From a bacterium (GTDB lineage: Bacteria; Bacteroidota; Bacteroidia; Bacteroidales; Muribaculaceae), in contig JAAVBX010000020.1 of NCBI GenBank assembly GCA_014802625.1, positions 1 to 59,148 of the forward strand: a stretch of 59,148 nt of DNA, written 5' to 3'. A program made the position numbers and the translations under genes. Under the pieces are notes generated by a model, which did no database searches, was not told the DNA's origin, and was given only the letters and a program-made list of their open reading frames with translations. Positions 1 through 8,775 of this stretch are shown here, piece by piece. How positions within the stretch are numbered: position 1 is the first letter of the stretch; each line of letters starts with the position of its first letter.

Positions 1-121
1 GCGACGGCGAGAAAAATATGTATGTGAAGAACGATATTTCGCATTATGCAACCTGTACGTATTAAACAGAGCATAAAGTTAGCCATAAAATCCCATATTT
101 GCAACAACCACTCCAACAGGT

Positions 122-340
122 ACTCCATAGACCATCATCCCATCGTTCCAGCGTAATATTTTTCTATGGCCCTATGGCCTCTGGTCCCTGGAGCCCCCCC
201 CCGCTGCACACCCGACCCCATGGTCCTATGGCCTATGGTCTATGGACAACCCCCCGCTGCTCACCCGACCCCATGGTCCTATGGCCTATGGTCTATGGAG
301 AACCTCCCGCTCGTCCGGCCCCCATGGTCTATGGAGAAAA
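122..340. repeat. Palindromic repeat locus L (inverted arms of the ATGGTCTATGG family)
   Basis: One reverse-oriented unit lies at about 122-147 (CTCCATAGACCATCAT). It is followed by an A+T-rich centre at about 150-163, then forward units. A degenerate first unit starts near 164, good units start at 218 and 271 (53 bp apart), and a truncated unit starts at 322 (51 bp later). The forward core reads GGTCCTATGG, CCT, ATGGTCTATGGA. The inter-core filler is similar between neighbouring units. The arm-centre-arm plan matches the two loci at the right end of the window. The reading frames here are translations of the repeat and show no protein family. Bases 1-121 hold nothing I can assign. Confidence 0.85.
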
Positions 341-344
341 GAAA

Positions 345-373
345 CGGACGCCACCCGAAACGGGCGACGTCCG
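345..373 (-). terminator. Rho-independent terminator of the PpiD-like gene
   Basis: CGGACG (345-350) pairs with CGTCCG (368-373), and inside it CCCG (354-357) pairs with CGGG (361-364) around an AAA loop. On the minus strand the stem is followed by TTTCTTTTCTCC, a U-rich tail. That tail is formed by the end of the last truncated repeat unit of locus L, so the repeat runs right up to the terminator. Confidence 0.75.
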
Positions 374-400
374 ATAGATATGTAGGTCCGAGGACAGCGA

Positions 401-2539
401 TTACTCGCCTGCCTCAAACTTATAAGCATTGTTCTCAACCTTCTTGGAGCCACGGAGCATCTGCTCCATATTGGGCTGGAAGAGCTGCTGATACTGACGC
501 TGGTAAGTGGCGTCATCATATTTGAAGTCCTCCTTAGTGTTACCGTTGACCACGTAACCGTAGATACCGTCGTCACCCTTCACGAGGATTACCTTCTTGC
601 CGCTCTTCGAACCGGCTATCTGACCCATCACCTTCTGATCGTTGACACCTGAACGGGCCGAGAAACGGAACTGGGGAAGATCTCTGGGCTCAACTCCCAT
701 AGCGGATGCCAGTGTGGCGATATCAGAGGCTTTCCCCTGATACTTCTTAATCTCTGCATCACCGGCCTTAGAACGGCGCACCTGCTCTGTGAGAGCACGC
801 TTCACATCGGCGTTGCTCAGGGGCACATAATCGGAGTATTCGCTGTTGACGGCGGCTACATAGAGTGCGGGAGAGGCTGCCTCCTTCGACTCATAAATCT
901 TCGATACCTCACCGGGTTTGCCATCGATCATAACCCAACGAACGACCTGACGGCTGTCGGGATAATACATATTGTAACCGGCCATGCGGGGAACAGCGTC
1001 GGAGCTCTGCGTCAATGCGAAAGTCTGAAGGTTGTAACCCTCCTTGCCGGCGTTTTCGCGGAACTTGGCGGCGGTATTGTTGGAGGCCAGGAACTTCTCA
1101 AGTTTCTCCGTAGCATCGTTGATTGTCTTGGCAGAGGGATGCAGGGCATACTCCACTACCTGATACTCGTAGATCTCCTTCGCGGGGCTCTGCTTGGCAA
1201 GCTGGGCGAGGAGCGCACCCTCTGGTGTCGACATCAGCTTGATGTAACGGCCACCGGCATTCTTGAGGGAGTCAATCTGGCTCTGGGGGAGCTGCTCGGT
1301 CTTACCCTTGTTGTCGTAGAGAGTGATCCACTGCTCGGTCTGTGCCATGACGCTGTCGGTCTTGAATACGCTGGCGAGCGAATCCACGGCCAGACCGCTG
1401 TTGAGACGGGCAAGCACCTTGTCGGGGAGAGTCGCGCCGGCAACCTGCACGAGGTTGAGCTGCACGGAATCCACCTCCGTGTACTTGCGGCCCATCTTCA
1501 CGACGGTGAATCCGCGCATATTGTCGCTGACCACGCTGACACTGTCACGGGGAGCGGAAGTGACGAATGTGCGGAGGGCACCTCCGGGGAGGTCGGAGCC
1601 ACGCAGAGTGCGCTTCTCGACGGCGATACCCTCCTTGCGGAGGTCGCGGGTCAGAGTGCCGGCGCTGTCACGCAGAGCGGAAGCGGTGGCGGCTGCGAGC
1701 TTCGATGCTGCCGCGCGGTCAGCCTCGGAGGGAGCTATGTTGACGGAGAGGAAAGAGATTTCCTTGGTCGGCTCTTCAACTTTATAGCGGGATTTATCGG
1801 CGTCATAAGCCGCTTTCAGCTCGGCGTCGCTGACGGGATACTCCTTCTCGTCGAGCTGTCCGTAGGGGCGGAAAGCGAGCTGCACCTGGGAGAGCTCGAT
1901 GAAGTCGTTGTAGAGAGCTTTCTTATCGAGTTCGTTGGGCTGCATGGCGCCGCTGAGCAACATGGCATAGGTCTGCTCGGCCAGACGGGCCGACGCCTCA
2001 TTCTCAAGGGCGAGCCATGCGCGCTGAAGCGGCTCCACCTGAGCCTGAGTGAGGTTATTGCGCTTGGGATTGAAAATCACATCGTGAGCCTGTGCCATTG
2101 ATGTCACATTGACATTGAGAGCCTGCAGCTGGCGCACGATGGCCATCTGCTCTGCGGAAGGCTGGGGATTTTCAAGCATATAGCGACGAAGCATCTCCGG
2201 GGAAGTGGTGATGCCCATGTTCTTCACAGCCTCCGAGAGAAGTTTCTCGGTGATGAGCTGGTTGAGGGCGATCTGCGGCATGAGCTGCACGTCGAAATTT
2301 GCATACTGGGCCGGATTCTGACGGCGGGCCTCCTCAAGCTGGCGGCTCAACTCCTCACGCTTGCGCTGATAGTCGAGATAGTCGATCTTGTCGCCTCCCA
2401 CCTTGGCCACGGTGGTGTGGTTGCCGAACAGATTGCGTCCGTTGGTGATGGCGTCGCCCAGGATAAAAGCCAGAAGGGCCACGAAAATCACCACCAGCAG
2501 GAACACTGATTTGCTTCTGATTTTCTCTAATGTTGCCAT
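401..2539 (-). CDS. PpiD/SurA-like peptidylprolyl isomerase family chaperone
   Basis: This 712-residue protein is a membrane-anchored periplasmic folding factor of the SurA_N/PpiD family. A short cytoplasmic N-terminus (MATLEKIRSKS) precedes one membrane segment at about residues 12-30. A SurA_N-like helical region covers roughly 40-200, with the typical motif of a VAKVGG strand followed by long helices. A long periplasmic portion follows. The parvulin signature GGDLGWF is not visible, so catalytic isomerase activity is uncertain and a pure chaperone role is possible. Length fits Bacteroidetes PpiD proteins (about 700 residues). The gene is monocistronic, with a good promoter at 2645-2675 and a terminator at 345-373. 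The start is the first ATG and directly precedes the anchor. Family assignment is confident; activity is not. Confidence 0.85.
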   Translation of the reverse strand: MATLEKIRSKSVFLLVVIFVALLAFILGDAITNGRNLFGNHTTVAKVGGDKIDYLDYQRKREELSRQLEEARRQNPAQYANFDVQLMPQIALNQLITEKLLSEAVKNMGITTSPEMLRRYMLENPQPSAEQMAIVRQLQALNVNVTSMAQAHDVIFNPKRNNLTQAQVEPLQRAWLALENEASARLAEQTYAMLLSGAMQPNELDKKALYNDFIELSQVQLAFRPYGQLDEKEYPVSDAELKAAYDADKSRYKVEEPTKEISFLSVNIAPSEADRAAASKLAAATASALRDSAGTLTRDLRKEGIAVEKRTLRGSDLPGGALRTFVTSAPRDSVSVVSDNMRGFTVVKMGRKYTEVDSVQLNLVQVAGATLPDKVLARLNSGLAVDSLASVFKTDSVMAQTEQWITLYDNKGKTEQLPQSQIDSLKNAGGRYIKLMSTPEGALLAQLAKQSPAKEIYEYQVVEYALHPSAKTINDATEKLEKFLASNNTAAKFRENAGKEGYNLQTFALTQSSDAVPRMAGYNMYYPDSRQVVRWVMIDGKPGEVSKIYESKEAASPALYVAAVNSEYSDYVPLSNADVKRALTEQVRRSKAGDAEIKKYQGKASDIATLASAMGVEPRDLPQFRFSARSGVNDQKVMGQIAGSKSGKKVILVKGDDGIYGYVVNGNTKEDFKYDDATYQRQYQQLFQPNMEQMLRGSKKVENNAYKFEAGE

Positions 2540-2644
2540 TTTGTCGTTGATAACTCTGTTAAGAGCCTGATATTATAGCTGTTATTATTATTGATTACAC
2601 GTATGCGCGCGCCCTCCCCGTCGCCGGTGGGCGCTATTATCGGG

Positions 2645-2675
2645 CAAAGATAGTCATTTTCCGTTGGTTACACAA
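2645..2675 (-). promoter_or_regulatory. Bacteroidetes promoter for the PpiD-like gene
   Basis: On the minus strand TATCTTTG (2652-2645) fits the -7 box TAnnTTTG. A TTG (2675-2673) lies exactly 20 bp upstream. The predicted leader to the ATG at 2539 is about 100 nt. Confidence 0.7.
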
Positions 2676-2691
2676 ACTATCTGCCGATTTT

Positions 2692-4152
2692 TTAACAATT
2701 TATAGTTCCGCACTCTCCTTTCGGAGTCTCCTTTTCAAGATTCCCGGCAGCCACCCATCGGTCGAGCCATTCGACGGCTGTATCGTGGTCATTGGGAATC
2801 ACCCCATCGAAGATAGCCTCCTTCACGGCCTCCTTGCATCGGGACACTTTCTCGCACGGTGGGAGCCCGTAACGCTGCATGACCTCGTAGCCGTCGACAG
2901 GGTTCTTCCAGTTGCGATAGTCGTCGGCGGCATTGATCTCATCCATCCGCTGACGCAGGGCCTTGAAACCCGCCAGCTGACGCTTGACTTTCTCCGGTAT
3001 CTTCGATGTGATGTCGGCCTCGCAAAGGAGCATGAGGGATTCTATGTCATCCCCGGCGTCAGTAATGAGCCGGCGCACCCCGCTGTCGCTCACACCGGCA
3101 TCGGCCACCGACTGCGGTCGCATATGCAGCCCGACCATCTTGGCCACGAATTTCATCTTCTCGTTGAGAGGCAGTTTCATCCGGCGGAATATACGCGGAA
3201 TCATCTTCTCTCCGATGAAGTTGTGATTATGGAATGTCCACCCGAGTTTGGGATCGTAACGTTTCACCACCGGCTTGGCGATATCGTGCAGCAGCGCCGA
3301 CCAACGCAGCCATTCATCGTCACTCTTCTCGGCGACATTGTCGAGCACCTTGAGAGTGTGAAGAAAGTTGTCCTTGTGCCCGCGCCCCTCTTGAGTCTCG
3401 ACACCCTTGAGCGCACATAGTTCGGGGAATATTATCTCGAGAAGCCCCGACATGTCAAGAAGCTTGAAGCCTGTGGAGGGCTTTCGGGAGCGGATGATCT
3501 TGCCGAGTTCGTCGTTGATCCGCTCCTTGGAGATTATCTTTATCCGGTCAGCGTTACGTTTAATGGCCTCGAAGGTATCGGGCTCTATGAAGAATCCCAG
3601 TTGGGTGGCGAACCTGATTGCCCGCATCATGCGCAACGGATCATCGGAGAAGGTGATGTCGGGGTCGAGAGGAGTGCGTATGATTCGCCGCTCGATGTCC
3701 CCCACCCCGTCAAAGGGGTCGACGAGTTCGCCGAATCTGTCGGCGTTGACACATAGAGCCATAGCGTTGACCGTAAAATCGCGCCGACGCATGTCGTCGT
3801 CAAGCGTGCCATCCTCCACAATCGGATTGCGGCTCTCGCGATGATATGATTCGCGGCGCGCGCCGACGAATTCAAGTTCCAGCTCCCGGTGATGGAGCTG
3901 TGCGGTGCCGTAGTTGGCGTAGACCGCAAGTCGCGGCTTACGACCGCTCACCTTACGGATACGCGCGGCCACGGCCTCAGCCAGCTCAATGCCGCTGCCG
4001 ACCGTGACGAAGTCAACGTCCTTCGAGGGACGGTTCAGAAACAGGTCGCGGACGTATCCGCCGACCACGTATGCCTCGCGGCCGAGGGTATCAGCCGCCT
4101 CGCCCACGAGCTTGAAAGCCGGGGCTGTCAGTCTTTCCTTAAGATTCATCAA
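2692..4152 (-). CDS. cca: CCA tRNA nucleotidyltransferase with HD domain
   Basis: This 486-residue enzyme is a class II (PcnB-type) nucleotidyltransferase that adds or repairs the 3' CCA of tRNAs. The polymerase head shows GGYVRD at about residues 32-37, then DVDF, which carries the two metal-binding aspartates. RRDFTVNAMAL near residue 125 is the usual RNA-binding/nucleotide motif. The C-terminal half has an HD phosphohydrolase motif (LLHDIAKP, near residue 290), as in Bacteroidetes homologues. Two adjacent methionines make the exact start ambiguous by one codon. It lies 12 bp downstream of the M24 peptidase gene, so the two are probably cotranscribed. Confidence 0.93.
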   Translation of the reverse strand: MMNLKERLTAPAFKLVGEAADTLGREAYVVGGYVRDLFLNRPSKDVDFVTVGSGIELAEAVAARIRKVSGRKPRLAVYANYGTAQLHHRELELEFVGARRESYHRESRNPIVEDGTLDDDMRRRDFTVNAMALCVNADRFGELVDPFDGVGDIERRIIRTPLDPDITFSDDPLRMMRAIRFATQLGFFIEPDTFEAIKRNADRIKIISKERINDELGKIIRSRKPSTGFKLLDMSGLLEIIFPELCALKGVETQEGRGHKDNFLHTLKVLDNVAEKSDDEWLRWSALLHDIAKPVVKRYDPKLGWTFHNHNFIGEKMIPRIFRRMKLPLNEKMKFVAKMVGLHMRPQSVADAGVSDSGVRRLITDAGDDIESLMLLCEADITSKIPEKVKRQLAGFKALRQRMDEINAADDYRNWKNPVDGYEVMQRYGLPPCEKVSRCKEAVKEAIFDGVIPNDHDTAVEWLDRWVAAGNLEKETPKGECGTINC

Positions 4153-4164
4153 TAGGACTAATAA

Positions 4165-5361
4165 TTATAGCAAATCCTGCATCTCCTCCGGGAACGGGGT
4201 GATACACTCAAGTCCATCAGGGCGCACGACATATGTGTTCTCGATGCCGACGGCACCCACTCCGGGGATGACGAATTTCGGCTCTATGGCCAGTGTCATG
4301 TTCTCCTTGAGCAGATCCTTGCAGCGCGGCGTTATAGCGGGTGTCTCGTTGAGCTCTATGCCGACGCCGTGGCCAATGAAAGCCGCCTGCTGGCGATGCC
4401 CCATGAAGTAAGCCTGCAGACCCTCCTCGGCCACGATCTCCTCGGCCCTGCGGTAGAGGGCGCATACCTCGGTGCCGGGGAGTGCCATCCGCTCCAGCTC
4501 ATGCAGTATGCGGCGCGAGCAGTCATGGGCCTTGACGGCGAGGTCGCTGACATCGCCGAGCCGCCAGACGCGCGTCATATCGGTCTGATAACCGTTGAAG
4601 CAGCCGTTGACGTCGACCATCACGGTCTCCCCGACGTGCATGATTTCCCCGTCGGCGCCACCGGGCAGGGCCGGGCTCACACCTCCGCCACCCATGGCGA
4701 AGTCGTAGGGAGCAGGCGTGTCGGCATTGTCTCCGGCTATGACGGAGCCCATATTGATCTCCATCAGCTGACCCGATACACGCAGGAATCCCAGGCTACC
4801 CTCCAGTCGAAGCACACGCTCAATCTCGATCTGGAATTCCACATCCGTCATATCACGCTTGTATAGACGGCTTATTTTATGATAGACCGCTGCCTGATGC
4901 AATCCATCCTCTTTCATGAGGTTGATTTCATAGTCGGTCTTCACCTGCCGGGCCTGACGCAGCAACGGGGAAGCGTTGCTGATACCGGAATCCGGGAATG
5001 CCTTCGAGAGACGCATCACGTCGCTGTAGGGGAGCGTGTCGAGTTCCAGACCGAGATTGGCGGGAAGGGAGAGTCCTTTTTTAGCCAGTTCGGCCGGGAT
5101 GGTTTCCGGTTTGCGGATCATCACGATGTCATCGCCGGCTACAAAGTCGTTGGGGCGGATGACAAAATACAGAGTCCTCCCCTCGGAGGTGATATACACA
5201 TAGCCCCGGAAAACTCTCCCGGCAGCGTAATAAATATTAGCGTTGGAGGCCACCAGCATGGCCTCCATTCCTGCCTCGCGCATGGAGGCGGCCAGGCGGT
5301 CGAGCCGCAGGGCCACTTCCTCGCGCAGTTCAGGTATAATCAGAGGTTTCTTCTTATCCAT
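4165..5361 (-). CDS. M24 family metallopeptidase (Xaa-Pro aminopeptidase-like)
   Basis: This 398-residue cytosolic peptidase has the creatinase/prolidase layout: an N-terminal creatinase-like domain (about 15-150) and a C-terminal pita-bread catalytic domain. The five metal ligands are visible: Asp in VMVDVNG, Asp in YQTDMTR, His in GHGVGIELNE, Glu in LAIEPK and Glu in GIENTY. I chose the ATG at 5361 (MDKKKPLIIP). An upstream in-frame TTG at 5385 gives only eight extra residues and lacks support. The gene starts 30 bp after the upstream secreted-protein gene and ends 12 bp before cca, suggesting one transcription unit. Substrate is likely N-terminal X-Pro peptides, by family. Confidence 0.9.
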   Translation of the reverse strand: MDKKKPLIIPELREEVALRLDRLAASMREAGMEAMLVASNANIYYAAGRVFRGYVYITSEGRTLYFVIRPNDFVAGDDIVMIRKPETIPAELAKKGLSLPANLGLELDTLPYSDVMRLSKAFPDSGISNASPLLRQARQVKTDYEINLMKEDGLHQAAVYHKISRLYKRDMTDVEFQIEIERVLRLEGSLGFLRVSGQLMEINMGSVIAGDNADTPAPYDFAMGGGGVSPALPGGADGEIMHVGETVMVDVNGCFNGYQTDMTRVWRLGDVSDLAVKAHDCSRRILHELERMALPGTEVCALYRRAEEIVAEEGLQAYFMGHRQQAAFIGHGVGIELNETPAITPRCKDLLKENMTLAIEPKFVIPGVGAVGIENTYVVRPDGLECITPFPEEMQDLL

Positions 5362-5390
5362 GTTATTTACATAACAAAAATCCAAGCCGT

Positions 5391-6779
5391 TTATTTCACC
5401 AGGATCTTCCGGCCTCCGGAGATATAGAGTCCTCCGGGCAACGATTCCGTGACAGTGTCGGCCACTTTCACACCCAAAAGCGTATATACGCCACGGGGCT
5501 GCGTGAGGTCAGCCTCGATGCCGGGACAGGAGACTCCAGTGAGGTCGCTCTCTACGGTATAGAAATAATCGTAGGCATCGGAGCCTCCGGTGTATTCCTC
5601 TCCCCCGGTTAGCGAGGGTGCCCAGCTGCCGAAGAGCAGCGAGGGGACCGTCCGGAGGCAATACATACCCGCTGTCGGGGGTGTATAGCTGTCAAGCATC
5701 TGGTGCGTGAGGGGATCATAGAGTCGGAGTGTGATGAAGGGATCCCCCTCCTCATACGGCTGTGCCTTCGCATAGGCATATACCCGAGTGGTGTCGACGA
5801 CTCCATCCTCATCCACACCATACAGGGGCGACTGCCCCATCGTGTCGGGGAACCAGAGATCGAAGCCATCGGGAAGATACATCAGGAATGTGTCGAAACT
5901 CTTCACCGCATAGTCGGGATCGGGATCCATCTCGGGACGGGGGGCATGGGGAATCGTGTATTTGACAAGAATTTCCTGATTCTTCCATTCAGTGTAGTCC
6001 TCGGAGGGAGCGCCATCGGCACTTATACGGAACTCGAAGGCACCGGCCGGAATATTGAGACCATAGACACCGGGGGCCGTCACAACACGCCCGGACTGAA
6101 GGAAGCTGAAGACCACGTCATTGACACGTCCGTCGCCATCCTCGTCGGTTATCTCATAACTGTAGGCATATTCATCGGCGCTATTATCCATATAAAACTG
6201 TATCTCGGAGGCCAGATCCGTCGGGCGCACCTCGAATGCGTCGGGGAAGCGCAGCACGGCCCCGTCGATGCGCTCTACAGTCCCGGAACCGGGCAGCACC
6301 GTGTAGCCACGGTAGATTTCATAATAGAGCGTGACGCCCGGCGCGTGAGCGCTGCCGGTGCGTTCCCCGTCGGCATCCACACCGTCGACAAAAAGGAACA
6401 TCCCTTCGGGTATCTCGATTTTATAGAGGCCGGGAAGTGTCCATACACGCTCCTTGAAGAGCACTCCCCCCGTCATCCAGGTCATGATATCGATCGTGGC
6501 CGTCAGGGTTTGCTCAGCGGGTGTCGAGAAATCCTGATAGTATAGCGTGGCAGGCTCGGTATTCTCCGGATTCGGCATGATTTCCTGCGTGAAAGTCAGG
6601 CCGATGCCGGAGACTCCCTTGGGAAACGCGTTGTTGGACGTATCGACGAAGCCTTGCGCCGGAGCGACGCTTATGCCGTCAGGTAATTCGGCAGGTGGAT
6701 TGACCGGCTCAGGTGAGTGTCCGAACAGAGCCTGAACCGCAGATAGCAGCAGTGATGTCAGGAGTAGATTTCTTTTCAT
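5391..6779 (-). CDS. Secreted protein with T9SS-like C-terminal tail, function unknown
   Basis: This is a 462-residue exported protein that I do not recognise. The start at 6779 (MKRNLLLTSLLLSAV) opens a clear signal peptide with cleavage probably after ALFG or nearby. An upstream in-frame ATG at 6902 would overlap the divergent SulP gene and bury the signal, so I reject it. The body looks beta-rich, with several similar segments: phrases such as GLYKIEIPEGMF and GVYGLNIPAGAF recur, suggesting two or three repeated domains. The C-terminus (LLGVKV, then LPGGLYISGGRKILVK) resembles the short sorting tail of type IX secretion substrates. First gene of a likely operon with the M24 peptidase and cca. 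A surface or secreted location is inferred. Confidence 0.75.
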   Translation of the reverse strand: MKRNLLLTSLLLSAVQALFGHSPEPVNPPAELPDGISVAPAQGFVDTSNNAFPKGVSGIGLTFTQEIMPNPENTEPATLYYQDFSTPAEQTLTATIDIMTWMTGGVLFKERVWTLPGLYKIEIPEGMFLFVDGVDADGERTGSAHAPGVTLYYEIYRGYTVLPGSGTVERIDGAVLRFPDAFEVRPTDLASEIQFYMDNSADEYAYSYEITDEDGDGRVNDVVFSFLQSGRVVTAPGVYGLNIPAGAFEFRISADGAPSEDYTEWKNQEILVKYTIPHAPRPEMDPDPDYAVKSFDTFLMYLPDGFDLWFPDTMGQSPLYGVDEDGVVDTTRVYAYAKAQPYEEGDPFITLRLYDPLTHQMLDSYTPPTAGMYCLRTVPSLLFGSWAPSLTGGEEYTGGSDAYDYFYTVESDLTGVSCPGIEADLTQPRGVYTLLGVKVADTVTESLPGGLYISGGRKILVK

Positions 6780-6832
6780 AAGTAAAACTGTTTTATTGAG
6801 AAGGGCCGAAGGTCGGAATTTTCTCCGCCCGA

Positions 6833-6864
6833 TTTGCAAAGATAGTAAAAATTCCGTACCTTTG
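6833..6864. promoter_or_regulatory. Overlapping divergent promoters between the secreted-protein gene and sulP
   Basis: Plus strand: TTTG at 6833-6836, 20 bp, then TACCTTTG at 6857-6864, a canonical -33/-7 pair leaving a leader of roughly 17 nt to the ATG at 6888. Minus strand: TATCTTTG at 6844-6837 fits a -7 box for the gene starting at 6779, but its -33 element is not obvious. The plus -33 abuts the minus -7, so the two promoters probably compete. Confidence 0.65.
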
Positions 6865-6887
6865 CGGCTTATTTGTAAAAAAGTGTT

Positions 6888-8588
6888 ATGGATTTCATGC
6901 ATGCGCTGGATTTCAAACCGGCATCACTACGCGTTCTAAAACATTACTCCCTCTCCCGATTCAAGTCTGACCTCACGGCGGGTATCGTCGTAGGCATCGT
7001 GGCCCTTCCGCTGGCGATAGCGTTTGCCATCGCCTCGGGCGTCAACCCCTCGGTCGGTCTCATCACGGCCATTATCGGCGGCTTCCTCGTTTCCGCCCTC
7101 GGAGGCAACTCCGTGCAGATCGGCGGCCCCACGGGAGCCTTCATCGTGATTGTCTACAACATCATCGCCAACTACGGCCTGTCGGGTCTGGCTATAGCCA
7201 CTTTCATGGCGGGGTGTCTGCTCGTTATGATGGGAGTCTTCAAACTGGGCACAGTCATCAAGTTTATCCCCTACCCTATTGTCGTGGGATTCACGGCGGG
7301 TATCGCGCTGACGATTTTCTCGACCCAGATGCCTGATTTCTTCGGGCTATCAATCAATGAGAAACTTCCGGGTGATTTCATAGGCAAATGGGGTGTCTAT
7401 TTCCGTCATTTCGCCACAATCGATTGGACGACGACAGCCATCGGAGTCGTGTCGATTCTGCTTATCATCGGGGCCCCGAAAGTATCGCGGCGGCTGCCGG
7501 GAGCGTTGCTGGCCATCGTGGTGATGACGCTCGCCGTGTGGATTCTCACCCGCTTCGGATATTGCACCGGGGTCGAGACAATCGGCATGCGTTTCCGCAA
7601 TCTGACGACCGACATACCCCACCCCCATTCCATCGGAATCAACATGGAGAGTATCAATCTGCTGCTTCCCTCGGCATTCACCATAGCCGTATTGGGCGCC
7701 ATCGAATCGCTTCTTTCCGCAACGGTGGCCGACGGCGTGACCGGCTCCCGCACCAACTCCAACACCGAGCTGATCGGCCAGGGCATAGCCAATATCACGG
7801 TGCCCTTCTTCGGGGGAATCCCTGTGACCGGCGCCATCGCCCGCACTATGACCAACATTACCAACGGAGGCCGCACACCCGTGGCGGGAATCGTGCATTC
7901 GCTCGTGTTGCTGCTTGTGTATCTTTTCCTGATGCCGCTGATCAACCTCGTGCCCATGGCGTGTCTGGGGGCGGTGCTTATCGTCGTGTCCTACAATATG
8001 AGCGGCTGGCGCACAGTCGTCGGTATCTTCAAGGCTCCGAAGAGCGACGTATCGGTGCTTATCGTGACATTCCTGCTGACAGTCATCTTCGACCTCACGA
8101 TAGCCATCGAGATGGGACTGCTTCTGGCCATCGTTCTCTTCCTGCAACGTGTCATGCAGAACACCACGGTGCGCGTTTACGGCGACCAGCTTGACGCGGC
8201 CGAAGGCTCCGACCTTACCACACATGAGTTGCTCGACCTCGACAAAGGAGTCAGCGTCTACGAAATCGACGGCCCGTTCTTCTTCGGCGTGGCCACAAAG
8301 TTTGATGAGGTGATGCGCAATTCGGGTATGCGCGAAAAGCCGAAGGTGCGTATCATACGTATGCGCAAGGTGCCCTTCATCGACGCCACGGGCATCCACA
8401 ACCTTGAGCTGCTCATCGACGCATCGCATGAGGAGAACATCACGATAGTGCTCTCCGGTGTCAACGAGCATGTGTCCGACGCCCTTCACAAGGCCGGCAT
8501 CGACCGTCTTATCGGGTCGGAGAATATCTGCCCGCATATCTCGGTGGCTGTGGCGCGCGCCAACGCCATCGTAGAGGGGAAGGCCTGA
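6888..8588 (+). CDS. SulP family inorganic anion transporter with STAS domain
   Basis: This is a 566-residue inner-membrane transporter of the SLC26/SulP family (sulfate, bicarbonate or related anions). The N-terminal region has the family start (SRFKSDLTAGIVVGIVALPL) and the conserved GGPTGAF in the third membrane segment. About 10-12 hydrophobic segments run to about residue 430. The cytoplasmic C-terminus is a STAS domain (about 440-555) with the diagnostic DATG turn in PFIDATGIHNLE. Length is typical. The substrate cannot be read from sequence. It has its own promoter and is transcribed divergently from the secreted-protein gene. Confidence 0.93.
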   Translation: MDFMHALDFKPASLRVLKHYSLSRFKSDLTAGIVVGIVALPLAIAFAIASGVNPSVGLITAIIGGFLVSALGGNSVQIGGPTGAFIVIVYNIIANYGLSGLAIATFMAGCLLVMMGVFKLGTVIKFIPYPIVVGFTAGIALTIFSTQMPDFFGLSINEKLPGDFIGKWGVYFRHFATIDWTTTAIGVVSILLIIGAPKVSRRLPGALLAIVVMTLAVWILTRFGYCTGVETIGMRFRNLTTDIPHPHSIGINMESINLLLPSAFTIAVLGAIESLLSATVADGVTGSRTNSNTELIGQGIANITVPFFGGIPVTGAIARTMTNITNGGRTPVAGIVHSLVLLLVYLFLMPLINLVPMACLGAVLIVVSYNMSGWRTVVGIFKAPKSDVSVLIVTFLLTVIFDLTIAIEMGLLLAIVLFLQRVMQNTTVRVYGDQLDAAEGSDLTTHELLDLDKGVSVYEIDGPFFFGVATKFDEVMRNSGMREKPKVRIIRMRKVPFIDATGIHNLELLIDASHEENITIVLSGVNEHVSDALHKAGIDRLIGSENICPHISVAVARANAIVEGKA

Positions 8589-8591
8589 AAG

Positions 8592-8630
8592 TAAAAAAGA
8601 GCTCCGGATCGAAAGATCCGAAGCTCTTTG
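8592..8630. terminator. Hairpin terminator shared by sulP and tRNA-Pro
   Basis: AAAGAGCTCCGGATC pairs with GATCCGAAGCTCTTT around a GAAA loop, with one mismatch. On the minus strand it is followed by CTTTTTTAC, a good U-tract, so it terminates tRNA-Pro best. It lies just after the sulP stop and can serve both. Confidence 0.75.
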
Positions 8631-8638
8631 CAACTTTG

Positions 8639-8711
8639 TCGGGGTGAGGCGACTCGAACGCCCGACCTCTACGTCCCGAACGTAGCACGCTACCAACTGC
8701 GCTACACCCCG
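8639..8711 (-). tRNA. tRNA-Pro (anticodon CGG)
   Basis: The minus strand folds as a cloverleaf of about 73 nt. The acceptor stem is CGGGGTG with CACCCCG and discriminator A. The D-arm is GCGC...GTAGCG..., the anticodon stem CTACG/CGTAG closes loop TTCGGGA with anticodon CGG, and the T-loop is GTTCGAGTC. The 3' CCA is not encoded. Ends may be off by one base. Confidence 0.92.
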
Positions 8712-8775
8712 AGTGCTGTTTGCGGGTGCAAAGTTAATACTTTTTTGGGTTTCCACCAAATTTTTCGGGCCTAAA

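Noticed and set aside
99-525. Plus-strand reading frames over repeat locus L
   Set aside because: They translate the repeat core (MVYG, LWSME) and then run antisense into the PpiD-like gene; no protein features.
6780-6902. Upstream start for the secreted protein at 5391-6779
   Set aside because: It would place 41 residues before a perfect signal peptide and overlap the divergent sulP gene and both promoters.
7350-8759. 469-codon minus-strand frame antisense to sulP
   Set aside because: Shadow of a clear transporter gene; it crosses tRNA-Pro and has His/Asp-rich composition typical of antisense frames.
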